From contig CAXXUH010000002.1 in assembly GCA_963665405.2 (NCBI GenBank), positions 1-41,324 of the forward strand: DNA of 41,324 bases, written 5' to 3'. This document shows positions 26,814 to 35,411 of this stretch, piece by piece. Each line of letters starts with the position of its first letter. The first letter of the stretch is position 1. A program made the position numbers and the translations under genes. The notes below the pieces were generated by a model. The model was not told the DNA's origin. It ran no database searches and worked only from the letters and a program-made list of their open reading frames with translations. Source of the stretch: G963665405 sp963665405. GTDB taxonomy: Bacteria > Chloroflexota > Dehalococcoidia > Lucifugimonadales > G963665405.

Positions 26814-27059
26814 GGGAATCCGCCTGCCCTGCTGAGGTCTCGGTGTGCGTGTTGCGGCAGGAGCAGGCGATCCAATTCTACCCTCGGAGGACGTCCGCCT
26901 GGCCCTGTTGCCGAATATCTCCGGCGACGCTGGATTGCAGAACAATCGGGCCAACACACATTGGTGCGAGAATTGTCTTACGGACAAGGCGTGAGAGTCA
27001 ATATCTTCCGGGACGAAACTACGGCGATTTACGAGGTACAGCCCGGCGGAGAACCCTGA
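26814..27059 (+). pseudogene. Short ORF remnant beside the IS1380 right end
   Basis: A frame with no good start codon runs from after a TGA at 26811 to a TGA at 27057. Its end (VRVNIFRDETTAIYEVQPGG) reads like genuine protein, and CACCGRSR near the beginning hints at a metal-binding cluster. I recognise no family. It may be what is left of a gene cut by the IS at 26775. The rest of the gap to 27119 shows nothing else. Confidence 0.3.
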
Positions 27060-27118
27060 ACGAAAAAAGGGCCGCATACACTTCACGGAAGCGCGAACCC
27101 CTCCGCCACCTGCGCGGA

Positions 27119-28678
27119 CTAGCTCACCGGGCAGGGACCGTCGTTGGTCACTCTCGTCAATTCTCCCTGGCTCTCACTAATCCGAAGCATCAGCAGGTCC
27201 CCGTTCACCCACGGCTGCTCGCACACATCCCATGCAAAAATTCGCTTGATTCCTTCAATCGATTCCGATGCATCGTCAAAATCTAGTCGGAGCGACAATG
27301 AACCATCTAGTGCGATGAAGTCAACATGATGCCCCGCCAGCGGAATGGACGGCTCAAACTCCACGACAGCCCGACCTGCCTCCCACGTCACCTTCTTGAT
27401 AGTGGGCGTGTTGACGCCTTCGGTAACGGGAAAAGACTTTGGCTTCAACATGCCACTAGCCGCATCCGCACCTACCGCATTGCCGATAGTCACGGCGTCA
27501 AAGAAAGCTTCATGAATCGCCTCCGTTGGAGCGACCACTGTGATAGACCATAGCAGCCTATGATGATCAGGTGCGAAATTACAGGGGAAGTATTTGTGAC
27601 TATGCACATGGTCGACAAACCTATATATGCCGTTCGGCAGAGGTCGAGCAGCCGCGATTACATTGTTGTACCCGTCAAGCGCGCTCTTGTCTTCGTCAAC
27701 GATCTCTGATTCGAAAACGTCAGCGTCCAGTCCCGTTAGCCAGAACCTATGGTATTCTGGCCCACCGGACCTGTCATAGGTGTGTATCACCGTCCCCTTC
27801 TTCGCTCCTGACGGCAAGTCTTCCGTTTGTTGGAGGGGAGTCCACTGTCTTCCATAGTATGCCTCCCAGTCCCGGTAGAACTGCTCATAGCTCACGACGG
27901 CGTCAATGCATCGGTCGTAGCCTGCTATCCCTTGTCCTCCCTCCATCCAGGCAATCTTTGAGCGAAGGTCGGTTAGGGAGACAGTCGCCTGAGAACCGCC
28001 CTCAGCGACCTCCGAATCCGTGATGAACTCAGGGTCGCCGGATGCGCCTGACGCTCCGTTGCCTGCCGCTTCAGCCGGCAGCCACGCGGGATCGAGCGTA
28101 TCTATCGTGTACCCTCCTGGGCCCTTGTAATGAGCGTCGGTGAAAACGAACTCCCGGGTTGATCCAGCTCCTTGGGCTCCGGAGGCTCCCTGGCCTTCTG
28201 ACGGGGTCAAAAAGAGAATAGCTTCACGGTCGTCCCAGGTCGTGTTTCGTGTAGCTGTCTCAGCCATGACTACGATTTCGGATTGGCCTGTGCCCTTGAG
28301 GTACTCGGCGACTCCAAAACGTAGCTCCCCGGAGTCGGTTGACGACAGAGATGCTCTTACAATGACGTCGGATTCATGGATTCGTTTCTCTAATGAAGGA
28401 GAGGCTGCGCCGTAAAACAAGGGCTCTTGAACCTGATCGAGGATATCGGCATCTGACCGAGACATGGAACTGACAGCAGGGCTTTCGACACTCATCGGAG
28501 GCGACGTCCCACCGCCATAGGCACTGCCATCGACAGCTTGCGTTGCAACTGCTGAAGCGCCAGACGCGCCGCTATCGGATTCACCACAGGCCGAAGCGAG
28601 GAGCACCAGACAGGTTGAAAACGCCAACAATACCGATATTGCTCGGCCCGACAGTAGTTTCTGCGCCTTGCTCATCAT
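27119..28678 (-). CDS. Hypothetical secreted lipoprotein
   Basis: This 519-aa protein has a lipoprotein signal peptide (KLLSGRAISVLLAFSTCLVL, then LASAC with C31), followed by a Ser/Gly/Ala-rich linker. I do not recognise a domain in the remaining ~430 residues. Notable features are alternating beta-like segments, repeated GASGASG tracts, and a His-rich stretch (FVDHVHSHKYFPCNFAPDHH, 20 residues) that could bind metal. Its ATG overlaps the stop of the upstream metallopeptidase gene as ATGA (28675-28678), so the two are translationally coupled and probably act together outside the cell. Base composition looks less GC-rich than the core genes, consistent with a transferred segment. Confidence 0.75.
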   Translation of the reverse strand: MMSKAQKLLSGRAISVLLAFSTCLVLLASACGESDSGASGASAVATQAVDGSAYGGGTSPPMSVESPAVSSMSRSDADILDQVQEPLFYGAASPSLEKRIHESDVIVRASLSSTDSGELRFGVAEYLKGTGQSEIVVMAETATRNTTWDDREAILFLTPSEGQGASGAQGAGSTREFVFTDAHYKGPGGYTIDTLDPAWLPAEAAGNGASGASGDPEFITDSEVAEGGSQATVSLTDLRSKIAWMEGGQGIAGYDRCIDAVVSYEQFYRDWEAYYGRQWTPLQQTEDLPSGAKKGTVIHTYDRSGGPEYHRFWLTGLDADVFESEIVDEDKSALDGYNNVIAAARPLPNGIYRFVDHVHSHKYFPCNFAPDHHRLLWSITVVAPTEAIHEAFFDAVTIGNAVGADAASGMLKPKSFPVTEGVNTPTIKKVTWEAGRAVVEFEPSIPLAGHHVDFIALDGSLSLRLDFDDASESIEGIKRIFAWDVCEQPWVNGDLLMLRISESQGELTRVTNDGPCPVS

Positions 28679-29511
28679 TGCGTGCCTTCCTGATGCCTTG
28701 TGTGATTCTGGTATATGTTCGTTATGCCGTTCAGGTCATAAGATGTGGGGCCACTCAGCGGATCGCGACTATAGATAGGACCCATCACATCACCTACTAG
28801 GGTGTGCCCCAACCCGGCAGTATGCCCAAACTCGTGCATAATCACTTGCGGCAGATAGTAGAAATCATCAGGCATCTGTCTGACTTCCGCTATATCGTTT
28901 GTCCATTCCTTGTAGTCGCCATCTCCTGGAAACCTCGGCGGGAACTCAATCCAGAACTGCTGATGTTCAAGTTCGGGATATTCACCGCCGCCGTAGACGC
29001 ACGCGATAGAGCCTTTGCATTTGTCGTTCAAGCTAGTTCCGTAGGGGTTCCAGTAACCCCTTATCGTCGTGTCAGGTGTGGTGGTGACAACTTCAAAGGT
29101 TACGTAGGTCTGGCCTGCGTTCCAGGCCGATGCCGCATCGCTCATCGCAGTCGTTGACGTAGCCTCGTTCACGGTGTATGCCGCCGGGAGATGCCCCGGC
29201 TTCGCGCCGTCCATGAAGGGACTGTCTACGAGATAGCCAACCTGGTGGTCCGCACGATGCCATGACTGCTTAACCGGTCCGATTGTCAAAATGCTGGTTA
29301 TCGGTCGGGACGAGCCGGAGTCTGGAATTCTCTGCAATTCGATATGACCATTTCCGGTTCCCAACTTGCAGCGGACAACATAGAAAGCAGTACCCAAGTT
29401 CGACCATGACGTATAGTCGGAGGGTGGCGAGCTCCAGTTGCATTTCCTCGCGTTCGTAGCAGTTGCTGGGTATATTTGGAACAGAAGTGGCTCCGGAAAT
29501 CTGAACAGGGG
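28675..29511 (-). pseudogene. Matrixin-like zinc metallopeptidase, 5' end removed by IS3
   Basis: The C-terminal ~278 residues carry a complete metzincin zinc motif HEFGHTAGLGH and a Met-turn-like VMGPIY downstream, placing it near M10/matrixin peptidases. Upstream is a domain with AMSDAASAWNAG, the usual helix of such catalytic domains. The frame runs into the IS3-family element at 29511, and apparent extra N-terminal residues beyond that point are read from IS sequence. The native start and secretion signal are therefore lost, and no matching N-terminus is found on the other side of the IS. It ends with an ATGA overlap onto the lipoprotein gene. Confidence 0.75.
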
Positions 29512-29572
29512 GATAAGTGGAATCGCTGCCTGATTGAGGGCATGATAGTGCTCTCGGAGACAGGAGCGAGAG

Positions 29573-29878
29573 ATGAGCAGACGACCCCGCCGTAACCACT
29601 CGGCAGAGTTCAAGGCGAAGGTGGCTCTTGCCGCAGTGCGCGGCGACCGGACACTTTCGGAGCTGGCAAGCCAGTTCGATGTGCACCCGAACCAGATCAC
29701 GCAGTGGAAGACCCAGTTGCTGGATCGGGCGGCGCAGTTATTTGGCGCCGGGACAGGGCAGGCTGAAAAGCCGGTAGATATGAAGGTCCTTCACGCCAAG
29801 ATCGGTGAGCTTGCGTTGGAGAACGATTTTTTAGAGGCCGCGCTCACGAAGGCGGGATTGCCGGGCGCAAGGCGATGA
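29573..29878 (+). CDS. IS3-family transposase OrfA
   Basis: This 101-aa protein has an N-terminal helix-turn-helix (HSAEFKAKVALAAVRGDRTL, then SELASQFDVHPNQITQWK) that binds the IS ends, followed by a leucine-zipper-like region (VLHAKIGELALENDFLEAAL). Its stop overlaps the orfB start as ATGA at 29875-29878, so OrfB can be made by re-initiation as well as by frameshifting. It is intact. Confidence 0.9.
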   Translation: MSRRPRRNHSAEFKAKVALAAVRGDRTLSELASQFDVHPNQITQWKTQLLDRAAQLFGAGTGQAEKPVDMKVLHAKIGELALENDFLEAALTKAGLPGARR

Positions 29879-30717
29879 TCGACCGCGATCACAAGCTGCC
29901 TCTCGCCCGCCAGGCAAAGGCAGTGGGCATCAGCCGCGGGAGCATCTACTACCGGCCACGGCCGGTGGGCGAAGCCGGTCTCGGACTGATGCGCCGCATC
30001 GATGAGCTGCACCTTGAGTATCCGTTTGCAGGCAGTAGGATGATGCGAGGCCTGCTCCGCCAGGAGGGACTCTCCTCCGGGCGTAGACACATCGCCACAC
30101 TGATGCGGCGGATGGGCATCGAGGCGCTGTACCGCAAGCCCAACACCAGCCGGCGACGGCCCGACCATACGGTGTATCCGTACCTGCTGCGCGGGCTTGA
30201 GGTGAGCAGGCCCAACCAGGTGTGGGCAATGGATATCACGTACATTCCGATGGCCAGGGGGTTCGTGTACCTAGCCGCAGTGATGGACTGGCATAGCCGC
30301 AAGGTGCTGGCCTGGCGGGTATCGGTCACAATGGACACAGACTTCTGCGTGGAGGCGCTCGAAGAATCCCTGGGACGCCACGGCGCGCCGGAGATATTCA
30401 ACACAGATCAGGGAAGCCAGTTCACAAGTGACGCCTTCACCGGCCTGCTGAAAGCCAATGGGATCCAGATCAGCATGGACGGGGGAAGGGAAGCTGTGAA
30501 GGATAACGTGTTCGTCGAACGGCTGTGTGGGCTTGCGGAAGAGCGTCAAGTACGAGGAGGTGTACCTGAGAGCCTACGAATCGGTCCCGGAAGCCAGAAC
30601 TGGACTCGGGCGGTACTTCGAGTTTTACAATGCCGGTCGGCCCCATTCGAGCCTTGGGGGAATGACGCCGGACCTGGGTTCTTTGACAGAGCGCCTGCCG
30701 AGTCCGCGGCGGCCTAA
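29875..30717 (+). pseudogene. IS3-family transposase OrfB with two compensating frameshifts
   Basis: The integrase core is recognisable: WAMDITYIP for the first Asp, FNTDQGSQFTS for the second Asp, and DNVFVERL for the Glu. Directly after ERL the frame is wrong. The expected continuation KSVKYEEVYLRAYESV...RPHSSLGGMTPD is read in the next frame from about 30535, fitting a ~10-nt insertion. A second change near 30675 restores the first frame for the normal ending GFFDRAPAESAAA. The ORF stays open (280 aa), but about 50 residues are scrambled, so it is probably inactive. Confidence 0.8.
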
Positions 30718-30760
30718 CGCACGGCAGCGCGATTCCACTTATCAAACCGGGCAGCGCTGT

Positions 30761-31092
30761 TCAGACAAACGTGGAGACCATGTGGTACAGATCCTTGGCG
30801 AAACTCTCTTCTCCTTCGTAGCTCTGCTTACGTAAGTTGAACTTCTCCTTAGTGGCGGACAGTTGCAGGATGCAGAGCTGCCTATAGGTCATGGACTCGG
30901 CTGCCTTTGTCATTTGATGTGCCATCGCTGCACTAATCTCGGTGTTGAAAGCTAAATTGGCCAGCAAATGCGCCATGTAGGGCAGCTTCTTCTCTTCCGC
31001 CTCTCTTTGGCTCTTCAGCAACGTACTTTCCCACACCTTCTCGCCGCCCTTGACAGCCGTTCGATTGAGGTCGGAGCGTAAGATCGGTTTAG
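30761..31092 (-). pseudogene. C-terminal part of a gene split by IS1380 copy 2
   Basis: The minus-strand frame entering from the IS1380 end reads KPILRSDLNRTAV, then KSQREAEEKKLPYMAHLLAN, LAFNTEISAAMAHQMTKAAE and SMTYRQLCILQL before a TGA at 30761, 17 bp from the IS3 end. It resembles hypothetical proteins with a conserved LANLAF...TYRQLC core, but I cannot name the family. The upstream half continues at 32789-32833 once the IS is removed. Whether the 3' end is native or cut by IS3 is unclear. Confidence 0.55.
31088..31092 (+). repeat. Target-site duplication TTTAG, left
   Basis: TTTAG directly abuts the CCCGAATCC terminus of IS1380 copy 2 and is matched by TTTAG at 32789-32793. Confidence 0.8.
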
Positions 31093-32788
31093 CCCGAATC
31101 CACCGAAGGTATGACGTTGCAGCAGCAGAATGGGTGATGAGGGGCAAAGGGAGGCGATGGTCCGGGCACGATTCGGGTAAATGGGGCCGGTGTCTGTCTT
31201 CAGCCGCCGCGGGGAGACCTTGTGACCGTCTGGGGACGTTGGGTAGGGCGAGATGGCGGGGAGAGGACGCGGCGAGAGGTGCTCGCGACCGGGGTGGCGC
31301 GAGATTGCGGGGACGTTGGGTCAGTTGCAGGCTGGCCGTCAGGCCGGGAACGGAATGGCTTGCAGCCGGGCCAAGGCGCGACTGAACTGGGTTTCCCAAG
31401 GCCAGCGCCGGGGGAGATGCAAAGTGAGGCGGCGCGCCGAGCGGGTGATCCGTCCCACCAGAGCGAAGACCCGTCGCCTGAGGGTCTTGGTGATCAGCGG
31501 TCCCCTCGCCCAGACCAATCCGCGCCGTCCAGCGGGCCAGGTTATGCGCCATCACCTGGACCGCCAGCCAGGCGCCGTTGGCGGCGAAGCGCGCCGGACG
31601 GCATGTGGTTCAGCCCGACGCCGTACTTGAGGTCGCGTATGGCGTTCTCGACCTCGGCGTGGCGGCGATGATCGGCCTCCAGTTCCAGCGTCTCCCCATC
31701 GCGGTCGGTGATGAAGGCGTGATGGCTGTATCTGGCGAAGAGGGCGAGCTGGGAACCGGGCATCGGCTTCACCCGCCGGACAATGAGCCGCACCGGCGCG
31801 GCGTCCGGCTTGGTCTGGAACGGGGTGTAAGTCGTCTCGGCGACATCGGCGGCGCCGTCCATCCAGTAGGGAATGGGAGTCCAGTCCTCCTCTGGTATCG
31901 CCTCGATCAGGTCCCGCAGGCTGGCGCGCTGGCGGATGGTGATAGAGAAGCGGACATCCATTTCCCGGCAGGCGGCAACGACAGTGTGGGCGTAGAAGCC
32001 GCTGTCGGCCCGCACCGTGAGTTGTCCCCTGGCCCCGCACGTAGCGCACCCGCCCCACCGTCTCACGCAGGAAGTGGGCGGCGCCACGGGCGGTGTTGGC
32101 CCGGCCCTCGCGCAGCCGGGACATCAGCATCTCGCCGGTGCCGGCGGCAATGGCCAGCAGCGGGTGATAGCCGCGGGCGCCGGTATAGCCGTGGTGGCGC
32201 GCTCCCTCCTTGGCCAGTCCATAGGTCTCGCAGATGGTCGAGTCCAGGTCGATGGTCAGGGGCGAGTCGCCGGGTCCGGCCCCAGCGGCCCAGGCCCGGG
32301 CCAACAACTGGCGGCTCACGCGGTCGAGTTAACGGACATGCCCCCACCGGAAGCTGCGCAGGAACGTCCCCAGGGTGGATGGCGCCTTGACCACGCAGCC
32401 TAGAACACCGACCGTCCCACCAGCGCGCAGCGCATCGGCGTCGTCGATGCAGTCGCCGCCAGCCAGCGCGGAAGCGACCAGCGTCAGCATCTTGTCCCCC
32501 GTGTTCGCCCGTCCCGGCGCGCCGCCGAGGTCAAGGTGATGGTCGACGAGTTCTCGCAGGCCCAGGTGCCGGGCGAGGGTGGCCGGCACGAGCAGGCCGG
32601 CATTGGCCACCAGGCGATGGTCGTCAAAGAGGATGCGGATACGGTCGGGTTTGTTCTGTGGCAGCATCTATTGGGTGCTCCTTGTTTCCGCGCGGGTTTC
32701 TGTTCCAAAACCATTATCCCAGATTCAGAGGAGCACCCTCTAGCTTCTTCATGGGCTGTCCCCAAGGCCGTCATTCGGTGGATTCGGG
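31093..32788 (-). mobile_element. IS1380-family insertion sequence, decayed inverted copy
   Basis: This is an inverted second copy of the element at 25064-26775, about 1696 bp, ending in CCCGAATCCACCGAA and TTCGGTGGATTCGGG. It is flanked by the 5-bp direct repeat TTTAG. A short deletion (about 14 nt) in the non-coding end and several coding lesions distinguish it from the intact copy. It interrupts a minus-strand gene. Confidence 0.88.
31339..32667 (-). pseudogene. IS1380-family transposase pseudogene
   Basis: The protein matches the intact transposase but is broken at several points. Gln113 (CAA in the intact copy) is TAA, ending the first frame after WGHVR. Frameshifts follow near 32030 (after GRVRYVRG), near 31595 (after NHMPSG) and near 31505 (after RIGLGE). 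The catalytic motifs are still readable in pieces (DLDSTICETYG, VRADSGFYAH, HAEVENAIRD). Number and spread of lesions suggest an old insertion. Confidence 0.9.
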
Positions 32789-32793
32789 TTTAG
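32789..32793 (+). repeat. Target-site duplication TTTAG, right
   Basis: Matches 31088-31092 on the other side of IS1380 copy 2. Confidence 0.8.
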
Positions 32794-32833
32794 GTATCGG
32801 GAGATTGAGTAGACTCGAAAGCACGACACTCAA
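32789..32833 (-). pseudogene. N-terminal part of the gene split by IS1380 copy 2
   Basis: Reading the minus strand into the insertion site gives LSVVLSSLLNLPIPK. Deleting the IS and one TSD copy joins this in frame to KPILRSDLNRTAVK at 31092. The frame is closed by TAG at 32842-32840; TTG 32833 is the only start-like codon and has no clear Shine-Dalgarno sequence, so more of the 5' end may be lost. Confidence 0.45.
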
Positions 32834-32986
32834 ATCGAACTAGCGAAGCTCGCAACCAACTGGCCCCCTCGACTCAAAAGGATTTCCTTTCGAAACACCC
32901 CGTACACGGGATTCAGGTGGAATTGAAGATTTAGCGCCTACCCGGCAGGCTACGGCACTCTGCTGATCGAGGGAGACCGACTGCCC

Positions 32987-33475
32987 CTATCCGGCCTCGC
33001 TAATGCACTTCTCTAGGAGATCTAGGCCCGCTTTCGCGAACGTCTCCATGTTGGCCTCGCGGTCCGCGCCGCCGGTCTCCAGCGTAGCTACCTTCTCGAC
33101 GGGCCCCGCGACGGCGATACAGGCGTGCCCCGCGGCGTCGCCGTACCGATTGCCGGTCGGGCCGCTGGCGCCGGTTTCACTAAGCCCCCACGTCGTCGAC
33201 AGTGACTTACGAACGGCCCGAGCTTTGATCAGTGCGTAGGGCTCGGTGCTCGGCCGGACGTCACCCATCGCATCGTCGACCACACCGAGCAGGCCTCGGC
33301 GAGCCTCATGGGTGTAGACGACCGTGCCGCCGATGTAGTAGGCCGACGCCCCGGGGACGGCTACCAGCGCCGCGGAGATCAGACCTCCCGCTGAGGATTC
33401 GGCCACCGCGACCGTCTCGTTGCGTTGCTTCAGCAACGCTCCGACCGATTCGGCCATCGAGCTCAATCCTTCCAT
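32987..33475 (-). CDS. CinA C-terminal-type nicotinamide-nucleotide amidohydrolase
   Basis: This 162-aa stand-alone CinA C-terminal domain (PncC type) hydrolyses nicotinamide mononucleotide to nicotinate mononucleotide plus ammonia in NAD salvage. Motifs seen are VAVAESSAGGLISAAL (the usual AESCTGG with Ser-Ala substitutions), YYIGGTVVYTHEARR, and GLSETGASGPTGNRYGDAAG. The length is normal for the single-domain form. ATG 33475 has GGAGG 5 nt upstream on the minus strand. A family variant without NMN activity is possible given the altered ESSAGG motif. Confidence 0.82.
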   Translation of the reverse strand: MEGLSSMAESVGALLKQRNETVAVAESSAGGLISAALVAVPGASAYYIGGTVVYTHEARRGLLGVVDDAMGDVRPSTEPYALIKARAVRKSLSTTWGLSETGASGPTGNRYGDAAGHACIAVAGPVEKVATLETGGADREANMETFAKAGLDLLEKCISEAG

Positions 33476-33731
33476 GACATCCTCCGGCCTACTGTGGATA
33501 CCAAGAGGCCGCAGTCTACCTCGGGGCACGCGGGGAGATAGAGGAAGAGCTGGGCGTGTGGACTACGAGTGCAGGTTCGGCGAAAGCAACCCGGTAGAAG
33601 GCGTCGCATTGCTCCCTCACTTTGCCATACTTCGTGCTCAAGCTCTAGCTGTTCGAACGAGCGTTCCGAAGATCGGACAGTGGCTGCTCCAGAGCCGATC
33701 GACGGTCCTGACGTGCGTGTTGCCGCCCGAC

Positions 33732-35063
33732 TCATGGCCGACGGCGAGTCACCGGCGGAGCGGAACCGCGAGACGCGGTTATCGTTTTGAGCTCGTCGAC
33801 GACTGAGGCAAAGGCCTCCACTGTCTGGCTCACGTCATCGCCGGTGTGGGCTGTTGAGACGTACATCTTAGAGGCTGCCTTCAGCACCCCTCGTTCCAGC
33901 AACAGGTCGTTGAACCGACCGAGCGCCGCTTTATCTGCACCGAGGGTGGAGCGATAGTCGGTTATTTCGCCATCGGTGAAATAAACATCGAAGCACACTG
34001 CTTCTCCCGCTACCCGGGCGGGTATTTCCGCCTCGTCGAGCAGTCGCTGAAGGGAATCCTTAACCCTGTGGCCGGTTGCGAACAGCTTCTCGTATGTCCC
34101 CTCTCGCTTCAGAATGTCAAGAGTAGCAAGTCCGGCGACGGCCGCCACGGGGTTGCCGCTCAACGTGGCGGCTTGATGCACGTAGTCGCCGGCCTCCATC
34201 GCGGGGTCGAAATGCGCCATTATCTCATCTCGGCCAGCTACGGCTGAGAGGGGATATCCGCCGGCGACCGCCTTGCCTAGCGTACAGATGTCCGGGGTGA
34301 CACCATAGTATTCCTGGGCACCGCCGTACGCCAGTCGGAAGCCCGTCACTACCTCGTCGAATATCAGGGGTATCCCGTAGAGCTCGGTCACCTCCCTAAG
34401 CCCCTGGAGAAAGCCAGGCACGGGAGCGAGCAGCCGCTGGAACGGCTCGACGATGACCGCGCCCAGCTCGTCATGATGACACTCGATGATCGCCGACGTC
34501 GTTTCGATGTCGTTAAAGGGGGCGATCAGTACCAAGTCGGCGACAGAGAGCGGTATTCCGGCCGAATCCGGTATGGCTCTCGGGTACTGCCCCGGTTCGG
34601 CCGGCGTCGTGTTCATCAGCACGTAGTCGTTCAATCCATGGAACCCACCCTCGAACTTAAGGATCTTGTCTCGCTTCCTGTAGGCCCGGGCCACGCGCAA
34701 GGCGTAGAAGCTGGCCTCGGAACCGGTGGCGCTGAACCTGACCTTTTCGGCGCAGGGCACCGCCTTTACGATTTCTTCGGCCAGGAGAATTCCGTACTCG
34801 TTACTGGCGAAAAATGTTGAGCCGTGCTCTAGCTGCTCTCTTACCGCCGCCACCACCTCGGGGTGAGCATGGCCTACTATCATGGGCCCTCCACCCAGTA
34901 TGAGGTCGACGTACTCGTTGCCGCTGACGTCCCAGACGCGGCTTCCCAATCCACGTTGAACTACTATGTCCCTGTTGAGATTGCCGAAGCCCCCGCCGGG
35001 CAGAACTCTATGGGCCTTCTCGATGAGGTCTCGCTCTTTGGCTGATACGGCTCGACCTGGCAT
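33732..35063 (-). CDS. Class-III aminotransferase (glutamate-1-semialdehyde aminomutase-like)
   Basis: This 443-aa fold-type I PLP enzyme has TGSEA (113-117) for the phosphate, a FEGGFHG stretch (137-143), D236 (IFDEVVTGFR) for the pyridine ring, and K264 (TLGKAVAGGYP) as Schiff-base lysine. Its closest look is the HemL-like branch, but the N-terminal RVLPGGGFGNLNRDIV and the lack of heme genes nearby argue against true hemL. Neighbours on the same strand are an M24 peptidase and a maleate-isomerase-like protein, suggesting catabolism of an amino or dicarboxylic compound. The start at 35063 follows AAGGGGG; the frame is open further upstream without similarity. Confidence 0.85.
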   Translation of the reverse strand: MPGRAVSAKERDLIEKAHRVLPGGGFGNLNRDIVVQRGLGSRVWDVSGNEYVDLILGGGPMIVGHAHPEVVAAVREQLEHGSTFFASNEYGILLAEEIVKAVPCAEKVRFSATGSEASFYALRVARAYRKRDKILKFEGGFHGLNDYVLMNTTPAEPGQYPRAIPDSAGIPLSVADLVLIAPFNDIETTSAIIECHHDELGAVIVEPFQRLLAPVPGFLQGLREVTELYGIPLIFDEVVTGFRLAYGGAQEYYGVTPDICTLGKAVAGGYPLSAVAGRDEIMAHFDPAMEAGDYVHQAATLSGNPVAAVAGLATLDILKREGTYEKLFATGHRVKDSLQRLLDEAEIPARVAGEAVCFDVYFTDGEITDYRSTLGADKAALGRFNDLLLERGVLKAASKMYVSTAHTGDDVSQTVEAFASVVDELKTITASRGSAPPVTRRRP

Positions 35064-35411
35064 GGTGTCCCCCTTCGGCTGGTTCTTTCCGGGGCGGGCG
35101 ACAGTCCACCTAGCAGCTTCCCGGTGGCCCGCAACGTGTGCATCACGGTTGGGTTCACATCGACACGGTTGGCCCTGGCCAGACCAGAAGCTTTCCAACT
35201 CCGGCCACCGCTGCCGGTCCGGCGTGAACACCGGCCTGTGGAGTTCCTGGCCGCATGAACTCACGGGACCGGCGCGGGGGCAGCTCCACGACAGTCCGTA
35301 CATCGCACAGACCTCGTCCGCCAGAGCTAGGAACAGCGCTTTTCGTTGAGGGCTCCAGGAACCCCTGCTGGGGCTTGGCTGGGAAATCGACGGGCGCAGC
35401 AGGGTCAATGC
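35064..35411. other. 348-bp gap between aminotransferase and M24 peptidase genes
   Basis: The minus-strand frame of the aminotransferase stays open through this stretch, but I find no recognisable domain, start signal or repeat. I see nothing supportable here. Confidence 0.4.

Larger units (their letters stand above)
29512..30744 (+). mobile_element. IS3-family insertion sequence
   Basis: Inverted ends GATAAGTGGAATCGC (29512-29526) and GCGATTCCACTTATC (30729-30743) enclose orfA and orfB in the usual IS3 arrangement. The right end shows the canonical terminal TCA; the left end reads GGA instead of TGA. I see no clear 3-5-bp target duplication. It lies between two truncated minus-strand genes, so its insertion was probably accompanied by loss of host sequence. 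Confidence 0.82.

Noticed and set aside
25064..32788. Composite transposon formed by the two IS1380 copies
   Set aside because: The outer flanks (GTAAA and TTTAG) are not a direct repeat, and copy 2 has its own TSD and a restorable target gene, so it is a separate insertion.
33732..35063. Assignment as hemL
   Set aside because: Core PLP motifs fit the class-III family generally, but the N-terminal region differs from HemL and no heme genes are nearby.
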